Positions 28,114 through 36,269 of a DNA stretch of 64,000 bases are shown here, in pieces. Position 1 is the first letter of the stretch, and the number at the start of each line of letters is the position of its first letter. This DNA comes from Undibacterium sp. (GTDB lineage Bacteria > Pseudomonadota > Gammaproteobacteria > Burkholderiales > Burkholderiaceae_D), in the NCBI GenBank assembly GCA_030645915.1, contig JAUSNO010000013.1:52713-116712 (forward strand), in the 5' to 3' direction. Below the pieces are notes generated by a model. The model did no database searches and was not told the DNA's origin. It saw only the letters and a program-made list of their open reading frames with translations. Made by a program: the position numbers and the translations under genes.

Positions 28114-29802
28114 TTAAGGGCTGAATGTGACATGGGAAAAATCCGCAAAGGAGGGACTGTCCTTTTCCTGTCGTTTCGCGCTGCTGTTGATGCCCGCGCT
28201 GAACAAACCGATTTTTGCGCCTACCCAGCGCCCCGCTCCGGCCTGGAAGGGATGGCCGGCGGGGGTAAATTTTTTTCCATCCACACTGAAATAAAATTGG
28301 CCCAGGCCAGGCTGTTGCATGCGCAAACGCAGATGCACGGCATTGCCCGTCAGAGGAATACGCTCATCGATTTTCTCGCGGCAATTATTCGGCGCATCGA
28401 TGCAGGTCACTACCAGCAGCTGTGACTGCCCTTGGTGCCGTTCCAGTCCTATCCACGCATAATTCATCCCGTACAGAATGAGGCCCGCGCGGTCTTGCTC
28501 GTTAATGGCGTGCAAGCTGAGCTGGGTCTCGACCGTGAAATCGGGTGCGGGTATTTTCTGAAAAAGGATGGCCGGCGCATGCCACAGATTGGTTTGTATG
28601 GTCTGTATGGTCTGTGCATGGCTCTGGGTATAGAGGCGCAAATGGTCTGGATGTGCGCTTAGCGAATACCAGTCTTGTTGCCAGTTGGCGTTCCATTGCC
28701 ACTGCAAGCCCAGCGTGGCCTTGGAAAAATCATCGGTTGCCGCCGGATTGCCATGCGTCTCGATTTCTTTAATCGTCACGACAGGTGTGCGCCATCGCTG
28801 CACCGGCTCGCCTATGCCTGTTGCGGCATTCATCAGGCCGATGACGGGCCAATCGTTTTGCCAGGCCATGGGTTGCAGATGGACGATGCGTCCGTATGCC
28901 TTTTTGTCCTGAAAATGGAAGAACCAGTCGCCGCCTTCCGGTGTCTGTACCCAGGCGCCCTGATGCGGCCCGTTGGTGCGGCTGCGCCCTTGTGCTAATA
29001 CGATTTTGTCTTCGTAGGGGCCGGCAATATTTTTTGAACGGAACACGCTTTGCCAGCCGTTTTCTACCCCACCAGCCGGCGCGAAGATGTAATAGTAGCC
29101 ATTGCGTTTGTAAAATTTCGGCCCTTCCAGCGTGCTGTAGCCGGGCAGGGTATTGCCATCGACGACGACCTTGCCGTTGGCATCGAGCAGATGGCTGGCG
29201 TCTGTTGCCATTTGTCTCAGCGTGAGTTGATTGTTGAACCCGGCGCGGCTCTTGGCCCAGGCGTGCAATAGCCATGCCTTGCCATCCTCATCCCAGAGCG
29301 GTGTGGGATCGATCAATCCTTTTCCTGCCGCGAGCAGATGCGGCGCGCTCCACGGGCCGGCAAAGTTTTTTGCCGTGATGACGTAAATGCCGAAATCCGG
29401 ATCGGGATAAAAAATCCAGAATTTGCCATCATGGAATCGCAGGCAGGGTGCCCAGACACCTTTGCCATGCTGCGGTGTGGCGAACGCTTCTGGCGGAACG
29501 AGCCGTTGCAGCGCATGGCCGACAAGCTGCCAGTGCAGCATGTCGCTCGATTGCAGCAAGGGCAGGCCGGGCGCGCTGTTGAAACTCGATGACACCATAT
29601 AGTAAGTGGCACCGACCCGTATCACATCGGGGTCGGAATAATCCGCGTGGATGATGGGATTCTGATAGGTGCCGTTGGCCAGATCGGGTTCCCATATCGG
29701 CACCTGAGGCGATAGCTGTGTATTTTGGTTTTTGATTGCGCAGGCCGTGCTCAGCGCCATCAGGCACAGCGCAAGACAGTATCTTGAAAGGCGGCGCGAC
29801 AT
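28114..29802 (-). CDS. GH43 family glycoside hydrolase, probable lipoprotein
   Basis: This 562-residue protein starts best at 29802, 2 bp after the preceding stop, giving a lipoprotein-like leader ending LMALSTAC. The N-terminal five-bladed propeller carries GH43 residues: the basic Asp in IIHADYSDPDVIRVG, a middle Asp in LIDPTPLWDEDGKAW, and the acid Glu in YSTLEGPKFYKRNGYYY. A C-terminal beta-sandwich (about 360-560) completes the GH43_12-type architecture. Such enzymes release arabinose or xylose; arabinan side chains of pectin are the probable target. It is the last gene of the five-gene operon starting with the kdgD-like gene. A longer start at 29874 would overlap the upstream gene and spoil the leader. 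Confidence 0.88.
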   Translation of the reverse strand: MSRRLSRYCLALCLMALSTACAIKNQNTQLSPQVPIWEPDLANGTYQNPIIHADYSDPDVIRVGATYYMVSSSFNSAPGLPLLQSSDMLHWQLVGHALQRLVPPEAFATPQHGKGVWAPCLRFHDGKFWIFYPDPDFGIYVITAKNFAGPWSAPHLLAAGKGLIDPTPLWDEDGKAWLLHAWAKSRAGFNNQLTLRQMATDASHLLDANGKVVVDGNTLPGYSTLEGPKFYKRNGYYYIFAPAGGVENGWQSVFRSKNIAGPYEDKIVLAQGRSRTNGPHQGAWVQTPEGGDWFFHFQDKKAYGRIVHLQPMAWQNDWPVIGLMNAATGIGEPVQRWRTPVVTIKEIETHGNPAATDDFSKATLGLQWQWNANWQQDWYSLSAHPDHLRLYTQSHAQTIQTIQTNLWHAPAILFQKIPAPDFTVETQLSLHAINEQDRAGLILYGMNYAWIGLERHQGQSQLLVVTCIDAPNNCREKIDERIPLTGNAVHLRLRMQQPGLGQFYFSVDGKKFTPAGHPFQAGAGRWVGAKIGLFSAGINSSAKRQEKDSPSFADFSHVTFSP

Positions 29803-29804
29803 CG

Positions 29805-30710
29805 TTACGCTACAAACGCGGTTTCCGCCATGCCCTTGACGCCTGGCCGCAGCATCACTACCGCACCAGCCCACTGATCATCTTCGGCCTTGCCGGCAGC
29901 GATCGAGGTGACCAGCAAGGTATCGAGATCATCGCCGCCAAAGCTGCACATCGACGGCTTGAGCATCGGCAGGTTGATGCGGCTGTCGAGTTTTCCTTCA
30001 GGTGTAAACCGCAGAATGCAGCCGCCATCATTGCCGCATATCCAGTAGCAGCCATCACTATCCACCGCCGCACCATCTGGCCGGCCCGGGTGTGAATTCA
30101 TATCGACAAAGATGCGTTGATTGCTTGGTGTGCCGCTGTCGATATCGTAATCAAAAGCCCAGATCAGCTGGCGCGACACGTGCGAATCAGACAGGTACAT
30201 GGTTCGCCCATCAGGTGACCAACCCAGACCATTTTGCACAATGAGGTTGGAGACCACGGGTTGCGATATGCCTTGCTCTGTGGTGTAGCGATACAAGTGG
30301 CCGTCGGCACGCGCGGCAGCCATCTCGATGAACATGGTGCCGCTCCAGAAGCGCCCCTGGCGATCACAGCGGCCATCGTTGAAGCGCATGCCGGCCGTGA
30401 GTGCTGTTGGCGTTGCCAGGCGCTGTTCCCGCGCCATCTGCGCGTCACCCAATTGCAGGCTGAAGATGCCGCTTTCCATGCCTGCGATCAGGCCACCGCT
30501 TTGCGTGTGTGCGAGGCAGGCCACCATTTCGCTGGTGCGCCAGTTACGGAGTGCGCCCGTAGCTGCGTCTAGTCGCCAGATGGTTTTGGCCGGAATATCC
30601 ACCCAAAACCAGGCGCCCTGTCCGGCGCACCACAGCGGGCTTTCACCCACGCTGCAGCTGAGGTTGCCGACGCGTTCCGTACTGACCCTATTCGTGACCA
30701 TGCTCGTCAT
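29805..30710 (-). CDS. SMP-30/gluconolactonase-family lactonase
   Basis: This 301-residue six-bladed propeller has the metal-binding Glu in GESPLW (near residue 23), the Asn/Asp segments FNDGRCDRQGRFWSGTM (about 110-126) and NGLGWSPDGRTMYLSDS (about 158-175), and a further Asp in RPDGAAVDSDG. These match SMP-30 sugar lactonases. In this locus the obvious substrate is the galactarolactone made by uronate dehydrogenase, so it would supply galactarate to GarD; this is inference from context. It is cytoplasmic (no signal peptide), 16 bp after the MFS transporter gene and 2 bp before the GH43 start. Confidence 0.85.
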   Translation of the reverse strand: MTSMVTNRVSTERVGNLSCSVGESPLWCAGQGAWFWVDIPAKTIWRLDAATGALRNWRTSEMVACLAHTQSGGLIAGMESGIFSLQLGDAQMAREQRLATPTALTAGMRFNDGRCDRQGRFWSGTMFIEMAAARADGHLYRYTTEQGISQPVVSNLIVQNGLGWSPDGRTMYLSDSHVSRQLIWAFDYDIDSGTPSNQRIFVDMNSHPGRPDGAAVDSDGCYWICGNDGGCILRFTPEGKLDSRINLPMLKPSMCSFGGDDLDTLLVTSIAAGKAEDDQWAGAVVMLRPGVKGMAETAFVA

Positions 30711-30726
30711 TATTTGGCTTTTTCTT

Positions 30727-32106
30727 TTATAAATCTGTAATGACTTTGTATTTCGGTACCAGCGTTTTCATGACGCCCCAGGCGATCAGGTAGGCTGTGG
30801 CACAGAGCGCGAACATGATGGTGTAGCCAGTATGGAGCTGGCCAAGCGCACCGTAGTAATCAAAGATCCAGCCACCCATTTTGGTGATCAAGACGCCGCC
30901 CAGACCACCTGCCATGCCACCGATGCCAACCACAGAGGCGACAGATTTTTTCGGGAACATGTCGGACACGGTAGTGAATATATTCGCCGACCAGGCCTGA
31001 TGCGCCGAGGTACCGATACCGATCAGGATGACAGGCACCCAGAAGCTGATATAGCCAAAAGGTTGCGCCAATAAGACCACCAGTGGAATGAAGGCGATCA
31101 CCAGCATCGCCTTCATGCGGCCATCATAAGGGGCATCACCTTTATTGATGAAATAGGTCGGGAACCAGCCGCCGCCTATGCTGCCCACCATCGTCATGCT
31201 ATACAGCACCGCCAGCGGAAAGACGAAGTCGGTGGTTTTCATGCCGTACTGCGCAGCCAGATATTTCGGCAACCAGAATAAAAAGAACCACCAGACGCCG
31301 TCAGTCATGAACTTGCCGAAGGCAAAGGCCCAGGTCTGACGATAGCCCAGCAGCTGAAACCAGGAGAATTTTTTTTCTGCATTGTCTGCAATGCTTGCCG
31401 CACCGGTGGATGCATCAAAGGCCTCATCGCCATTGATGTAAGCCAGTTCGGCACTTGACAGACGTTTTTGCTGTTCCGGCTTGTCATAAAAAACCATCCA
31501 GCAACCCATCCAGATAAAGCCGATGGCACCGATGATGATGAAGGTGGCCTGCCAGCCCCATGCTGCCGCAATCATAGGTACCGTAATCGGCGCCAGCACC
31601 GCGCCGATGTTGGCGCCGGAATTAAAAATGCCGGTGGCAAAGGAACGCTCTCGCTTCGGGAAATATTCGGCCGTTGCCTTGATCGCCGCCGGGAAGTTAC
31701 CCGCTTCACCCAGCGCCAGCACAGCGCGTGAAATCATGAAGCCCGCGATGGATACCGGCACTGCAGCCAGGCCCAGCGCAGTAAAAATATTGGAGGTGGC
31801 CGTGCCTAGCGGGATCGCAAACGCATGCATGATCGCGCCGATAGACCAGATCGTGATGGCCAGGACGAAAGCTTTTTTGGTGCCTATCCTGTCGATGAAA
31901 CGGCCGGCAAACAGCATAGAGATGGCATATACAAATTGAAACGCAGCGGTGATGTTGGCATAGTCGCTGTTGGTCCAGCCAAATTCCTTGGACAGGTCAG
32001 GTGCCAGCAAGCTCAAGACCTGGCGATCCAGGTAATTGATGGTGGTGGCAAAAAACAGCAAGGCGCAGATGGTCCATCTGTACTTGCCTATGGTGGCTTG
32101 ATGCAT
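30727..32106 (-). CDS. MFS hexuronate transporter (ExuT-like)
   Basis: This 459-residue protein has 12 predicted membrane helices and the anion:cation symporter pattern of ExuT/GarP-type carriers: an N-terminal INYLDRQVLSLLAPDLSKE block, DRIGTKKAF between helices 2 and 3, and RAVLALGEAGNFPAAIK near helix 4. It would bring galacturonate or an aldarate across the inner membrane by proton symport. It lies between the KGSA dehydrogenase (104 bp) and the lactonase (16 bp) in the catabolic operon, which supports a uronate cargo over other acids handled by the family. Confidence 0.9.
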   Translation of the reverse strand: MHQATIGKYRWTICALLFFATTINYLDRQVLSLLAPDLSKEFGWTNSDYANITAAFQFVYAISMLFAGRFIDRIGTKKAFVLAITIWSIGAIMHAFAIPLGTATSNIFTALGLAAVPVSIAGFMISRAVLALGEAGNFPAAIKATAEYFPKRERSFATGIFNSGANIGAVLAPITVPMIAAAWGWQATFIIIGAIGFIWMGCWMVFYDKPEQQKRLSSAELAYINGDEAFDASTGAASIADNAEKKFSWFQLLGYRQTWAFAFGKFMTDGVWWFFLFWLPKYLAAQYGMKTTDFVFPLAVLYSMTMVGSIGGGWFPTYFINKGDAPYDGRMKAMLVIAFIPLVVLLAQPFGYISFWVPVILIGIGTSAHQAWSANIFTTVSDMFPKKSVASVVGIGGMAGGLGGVLITKMGGWIFDYYGALGQLHTGYTIMFALCATAYLIAWGVMKTLVPKYKVITDL

Positions 32107-32210
32107 GGGAGTGTCTCCGTATTTTAATTTTTATTCAGCTCGCTTGATGTTCCCCCTTTCCCGCAATTGCGAGACGGGGGAATCAGGGCTTATCTGTGTT
32201 GTTGTATTTT

Positions 32211-33791
32211 TTAACGAGGCATGAGCAAATCACCATCGACTACCCGCGCCAGACCCAGGGGGTTGTTATCGGACAGACACGCTGGCAACAAGTCAGCCGG
32301 CACTTCCTGATAACAAACCGGCCGCACGAAGCGATCAATCGCCGAGGCGCCAACTGAAGTGCTGCGGCTATCCGAGGTGGCAGGGAAGGGGCCGCCATGC
32401 ACCATCGCATGTGACACTTCGACGCCGGTAGGGAAACCGTTGAACAAGATGCGGCCGGCCTTTCTTTCCAATATCGGCATCAGGCTTTTGGCCAGGGCAT
32501 GGTCGGCAGCCGTGGCGTGCACGGTGACGGTCAATTGGCCTTCGATCTGTTCCGCGATGCACTGCATCTGTTCGATATCGCTGCACATGATCAGTAGTGA
32601 CGAAGGGCCAAAAATTTCTTCCTGTAGCGCCGGTGTGTTTAAGAAAGTCTTGGCGTCGCACAGTGCCAGGCTGGCTTGTGCGGCACAGCCAGAAGTGGCG
32701 TGCTGCCCCTGCGCTAGCATTTCTACGCCGTCGATTTCGCTCAGGCGCACTACGCCCGAAGTGTAGGCATGGTGTATGCCGGGCGTGAGCATGGTGGCAG
32801 CCGTTTTGGCATGCAAGGCATGCGCCGCCGCATCGACAAAATCCTGAAACGGTTTGCCTTGCAATGCCAGTACCAGGCCAGGGTTGGTGCAGAACTGGCC
32901 AGCGCCCATCGTCAGCGAATCGACAAACGCCTGTGCCAGCGCGGCACTGTTATTTGCCAATGCGCCAGGCAGCAGGAACACCGGATTGATGCTGCTCATC
33001 TCTGCATAGACGGGGATAGGTTCGTGGCGCTGCGCCGCAGTGCGCATCAGGGCAACACCACCCTGGCGCGAACCGGTAAAGCCAACCGCCTTGATCGCCG
33101 CATTGCTGACCAGGCTTTGGCCAATGTGGCGCCCTTCACCGATCAGCATCGAGAACACGCCTTCAGGCAAGGCGCAATCGGCGACCGCTTTCTGTATCAC
33201 TTTGGCGACCAGTTCCGATGTACCCAGATGCGCGCCGTGGGCCTTGACGACGACAGGGCAACCGGCCGCCAGAGCGGAGGCGGTATCGCCACCGGCGACC
33301 GAGAATGCCAGCGGAAAATTACTCGCGCCAAACACGGCAACCGGGCCCAATGCAATCTTGCGCAAGCGTAGATCCGGCCGCGGCGGCGCGCGATCGGGCA
33401 AGGCGGAATCGAGCGTCGCCGACAAGTAACGGCCATCGCGCACCACCTTGGCAAACAGGCGCAGCTGGTTCATGGTGCGGCCACGTTCGCCTTCCAGTCT
33501 GGCGCGGGGCAAGCCGGTTTCCTGCGCGGCTCTGTCGATCAGGACCGGGCCCAGATCCATGATGCCATTGGCGATGGTTTCGAGGAATACCGCACGTTGT
33601 TCCAGCGTGGTTTCGCGATAGATATCAAAGGCACTTTCGGCCAAGGCGCAGGCTTGCTGCACTTCCGCTTCGCTGGCCAGACCGAAGGCCGGCTCTATCT
33701 CTGCACCGGTCGACGGGTCGATGGCGCGCACGGTGCCAGCCATGCCGAGAACTGCGTGTTGGCCGATGACCATTTTTCCGTTAATTTGCAT
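32211..33791 (-). CDS. 2,5-dioxovalerate (alpha-ketoglutaric semialdehyde) dehydrogenase
   Basis: This 526-residue aldehyde dehydrogenase has the NAD(P)-binding VFGASNFPLAFS (153-164) and GFTGSRQGG (237-245) motifs, the catalytic Glu264 in YAEMSS and Cys301 in GAGQFCTNPG. The N-terminal MVIGQ and QETGLPRARLEGERGR pattern and the overall length are those of the KGSADH subgroup. It oxidises 2-oxoglutarate semialdehyde to 2-oxoglutarate, the last step of the oxidative uronate route. The kdgD-like gene is 70 bp upstream in the same operon, giving consecutive reactions from adjacent genes. Confidence 0.9.
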   Translation of the reverse strand: MQINGKMVIGQHAVLGMAGTVRAIDPSTGAEIEPAFGLASEAEVQQACALAESAFDIYRETTLEQRAVFLETIANGIMDLGPVLIDRAAQETGLPRARLEGERGRTMNQLRLFAKVVRDGRYLSATLDSALPDRAPPRPDLRLRKIALGPVAVFGASNFPLAFSVAGGDTASALAAGCPVVVKAHGAHLGTSELVAKVIQKAVADCALPEGVFSMLIGEGRHIGQSLVSNAAIKAVGFTGSRQGGVALMRTAAQRHEPIPVYAEMSSINPVFLLPGALANNSAALAQAFVDSLTMGAGQFCTNPGLVLALQGKPFQDFVDAAAHALHAKTAATMLTPGIHHAYTSGVVRLSEIDGVEMLAQGQHATSGCAAQASLALCDAKTFLNTPALQEEIFGPSSLLIMCSDIEQMQCIAEQIEGQLTVTVHATAADHALAKSLMPILERKAGRILFNGFPTGVEVSHAMVHGGPFPATSDSRSTSVGASAIDRFVRPVCYQEVPADLLPACLSDNNPLGLARVVDGDLLMPR

Positions 33792-33861
33792 TGCTCATTC
33801 CTTTAATTTTTTCTTGTTGCAAGTTTCTTTTTAACCGCAGTTTCAAACGCGGTCTCAATTC

Positions 33862-34773
33862 TTATTGCGGACCTTGCGCCAAGATCAGCTTGTGCAACAT
33901 AGCATCTTCTTCCGCCGTCAGATCAGTTAACGGTGCGCGCACCGGGCCTGCGCTATGGCCGACCAGGCGAGCCCCCGCCTTGACGATACTCACCGAGTAA
34001 CCGGCCTTGCGGTTGCGGATCTCAAGATACGGCAAGAAGAACTGATCCAGCAAACGATTCATCGTCGCTGAATCATCCTTGGCCACCGCGTGATAAAAAT
34101 CCATCGCCAGTTGTGGCATGAAATTAAACACAGCAGAAGAATACACCGGCGTGCCGATGGCCTTGTAAGCCGCTGCGTATACTTCTGCCGTAGGCAAACC
34201 ACCCAGATAGCTGAAGCGGTCGCCCATACGACGCCAGATCGACACCATCAATTCGATATCGCCGATACCGTCTTTAAAGCCGATCAGGTTCGGGCAGCGG
34301 TCCGCCAGCTTTTCCAGAGAATCCGGCGTCAGGCGGCAGATGCCGCGGTTATACACAATGACGCCGATGTCGATGGACTTGCAGACTTCTTCCACATGTG
34401 CCACCAGGCCATCCTGGCTGGCTTCGGTCAGATAATGCGGCAACAGCAGCACACCTTGCGCGCCGATGCGCTGGGCGTCTTGCGCCAGGGCGATGGCGGT
34501 ACGGGTAGGGCCGCCGGCACCGGCCAGAATCGGCACCTTGCCGCGGCAGGTTTCAACCGCCACGCGGATCACATCGGTGTATTCATTCGGTGTCAGGGAG
34601 AAAAACTCGCCGGTACCGCCAGCAGCAAACAGCGCGCTGGCACCATAAGGCGCCAGCCATTCCAGACGGTCGGCATACGTATCCGCCTTGAAATTGCCGG
34701 CAGCATCAAAATCGGTGATAGGGAAGGACAATAATCCGGATGAAAGTATCTGTTTTAGCTCTTGAGGATGCAT
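33862..34773 (-). CDS. kdgD: 5-dehydro-4-deoxyglucarate dehydratase
   Basis: This 303-residue protein is a DapA-superfamily barrel with GGTGEFF (52-58), the proton-relay Tyr141 in VIVYNRG and the Schiff-base Lys167 in [10 protein letters not shown]. Length and these motifs match KdgD, which dehydrates and decarboxylates 5-dehydro-4-deoxy-D-glucarate to 2-oxoglutarate semialdehyde. The start at 34773 has GGAG seven bases upstream and gives the usual family length; the in-frame ATG at 34824 adds 17 unlikely residues. It heads the operon kdgD, KGSADH, MFS, lactonase, GH43. A 24-bp near-palindrome lies 65 bp upstream. Confidence 0.92.
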   Translation of the reverse strand: MHPQELKQILSSGLLSFPITDFDAAGNFKADTYADRLEWLAPYGASALFAAGGTGEFFSLTPNEYTDVIRVAVETCRGKVPILAGAGGPTRTAIALAQDAQRIGAQGVLLLPHYLTEASQDGLVAHVEEVCKSIDIGVIVYNRGICRLTPDSLEKLADRCPNLIGFKDGIGDIELMVSIWRRMGDRFSYLGGLPTAEVYAAAYKAIGTPVYSSAVFNFMPQLAMDFYHAVAKDDSATMNRLLDQFFLPYLEIRNRKAGYSVSIVKAGARLVGHSAGPVRAPLTDLTAEEDAMLHKLILAQGPQ

Positions 34774-34837
34774 GGTATCTCCAGTGGAATAAGTAGGGAA
34801 TGGAAGCGAGTTAGAAAAGCACATGGGTTGAATCTTT

Positions 34838-34861
34838 AAGTTATACGTTATCGTACAACTT
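34838..34861. promoter_or_regulatory. Operator candidate upstream of kdgD
   Basis: AAGTTATACG-TTAT-CGTACAACTT is an inverted repeat with 9 of 10 matches. On the minus strand it contains TTGTACGATAAC, which matches TTGTATGACAAC at 35730 upstream of the adjacent gntR gene at all but two positions, both transitions. It is well placed to control the kdgD operon. Confidence 0.55.
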
Positions 34862-34921
34862 AAAATAAGTTAACACAAGCGCGTATTTCAAATTCAATTG
34901 TTGGATGCGTTCAGGTTGCGC

Positions 34922-35668
34922 TCAGGCTTGTTGTGCTTCGAATAATTCCTGCGCACGGCGCAAACGCTCACGGCTATTGCTCAAATGCGTGCGCATGGCG
35001 GCGCGCGCGGCTTCCGGGTCTTTACGCAAGATCGCGTTAAAAATATCTTCATGCTCGTGATTCACCCGGCCCAGATAAGCGGCCGGTTCGTCCTGCGCCA
35101 GCTTGGCCGTATTCAGGCGCGCACGCGGGATGATGGTGGTGCCAAGATGGCTCAGGATCTCGACAAAATAACGGTTGCCGGTAGCCTGCGCAATCAACAG
35201 GTGAAACTGCACATCGGCATTGACCGAACCTTCTTCCTGGGCTGACCCAGTCTGCATTTTTTTCAGTACCGCTGCCATCTCGGTCACCTGTTCTTCACTG
35301 CGGCGCGAGGCCGCCAGCCAGGCAGCTTCAGTCTCAAGGCTGATGCGCAATTCCAGAATCGCCAGCACATCGCGCACCGTGACGATCGCCTCATTATGGA
35401 TGCCGAGATTGGCCGCCGGCGGCTCCAGCGCAAAGGTGCCTATGCCATGCCGCGTCTGCACCAGCCCAGCCGCCTGCAAGTGCGAAATAGCCTCGCGCAC
35501 CACGGTACGGCTAACCCCATGCAGCGCCATGATTTCAGATTCCGTAGGCAGCTTCTCGCCCGGCTTCAATACGCCAGTTTGAATATTGTGCGTGATATGT
35601 TCAATGACGCATTGAGCGAGGTTGCGGTATTTCTTTTTGTACGGAGCTGGGGCGGTGGATTCTGTCAT
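34922..35668 (-). CDS. FadR-subfamily GntR regulator next to the kdgD operon
   Basis: This 248-residue regulator has an N-terminal winged helix (about residues 15-80, with GEKLPTESEIMALHGVSR and TVVREAISHLQAAGLVQTR) and an FCD ligand domain (about 95-235) with candidate metal-site residues D..FH (VQFHLLIAQATGN), H near 177 and H near 209/228. It lies just upstream of the kdgD operon on the same strand. Two matching candidate operators, at 34847 and 35730, flank it, suggesting control of both itself and the catabolic genes. It is a different protein from the regulator at 18187, so the locus may answer two signals. Confidence 0.87.
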   Translation of the reverse strand: MTESTAPAPYKKKYRNLAQCVIEHITHNIQTGVLKPGEKLPTESEIMALHGVSRTVVREAISHLQAAGLVQTRHGIGTFALEPPAANLGIHNEAIVTVRDVLAILELRISLETEAAWLAASRRSEEQVTEMAAVLKKMQTGSAQEEGSVNADVQFHLLIAQATGNRYFVEILSHLGTTIIPRARLNTAKLAQDEPAAYLGRVNHEHEDIFNAILRKDPEAARAAMRTHLSNSRERLRRAQELFEAQQA

Positions 35669-35729
35669 GATCGTTATGATATTGGGCGCTGCAATATGCG
35701 TGATTTAGCTATTTTAGGGTAAAAGTATC

Positions 35730-35741
35730 TTGTATGACAAC
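35730..35741. promoter_or_regulatory. Operator candidate upstream of gntR
   Basis: TTGTATGACAAC lies 62 bp before the regulator start. Its minus-strand counterpart upstream of kdgD is TTGTACGATAAC. Two sites agreeing at 10 of 12 positions near a regulator and its presumed target fit one GntR-type recognition sequence. Confidence 0.5.
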
Positions 35742-35869
35742 TGATAACTGTGTTTGGTGCTTGTGGCTTAGGTGGAAGCCTAGCATTGAATGTGGGGGTT
35801 TTGCTTGGGAAATTGAATGGTGGGGTGTGGTGGCTGACGTTATTTATGTGTTTGCTTTGGAGTCATGTT

Positions 35870-36130
35870 CTGTCGTTGTTATTAGATTGCAGGCCGGTGG
35901 TAGACCGGCGGCTAGTTACCTTTTTTGCTTCGCCAAAAAAGGTAACCCAAAAAAGGCGACCGCACTTCGCTGCCCTTCGGGTACCCGCTTGTGCAAGTCA
36001 AAAAATGGGAAGTGTCCACAACTCGCTGCGCTCAGACAAGGACACTTCTTTTTCCATTTTCTGCCTTGCACAACCGGCAGCTCAGAAGCGGAATTCCAGG
36101 TCAAAAACCACGACGAGATTGCAAGTGATT
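35870..36130 (+). repeat. Long intergenic repeat R1, left of the ankyrin gene
   Basis: A segment of about 250 bp is closely similar to the reverse complement of 37965-38222. Shared blocks include GCAGGCCGGTGGTAGACCGG, GCGACCGCACTTC, CTGCCCTTCGGG and AACTCGCTGCGCTCAGACAA. Inside, GAAGTGTCC and GGACACTTC form a hairpin (36010-36048). Several overlapping short reading frames here are a by-product of the repeat and are not regarded as genes. Confidence 0.8.
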
Positions 36131-36164
36131 GGGAGTCAATGTGACGGGCGTTTTTTTTCTGTAG

Positions 36165-36190
36165 GTACGATTAGTGCAACGTAATCGTAC
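36165..36190. repeat. Perfect 9-bp inverted repeat past the ankyrin gene
   Basis: GTACGATTA and TAATCGTAC are perfect arms around an 8-base loop, 80 bp beyond the ankyrin gene's stop. No T run follows on the minus strand, so a terminator is possible but not clear. Confidence 0.4.
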
Positions 36191-36269
36191 GTTTAAATTT
36201 ACGCAAATTCGTATTTGCAAGTAAGTGCATTTATTACGAATTGGGCCTACGCTACTACCTTGATGCCTA

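Noticed and set aside
35734..36184. Two overlapping plus-strand reading frames of 136 and 144 residues
   Set aside because: They run through repeat R1, whose inverted copy R2 gives similar frames. No ribosome binding site or family was seen, so they are repeat artefacts.
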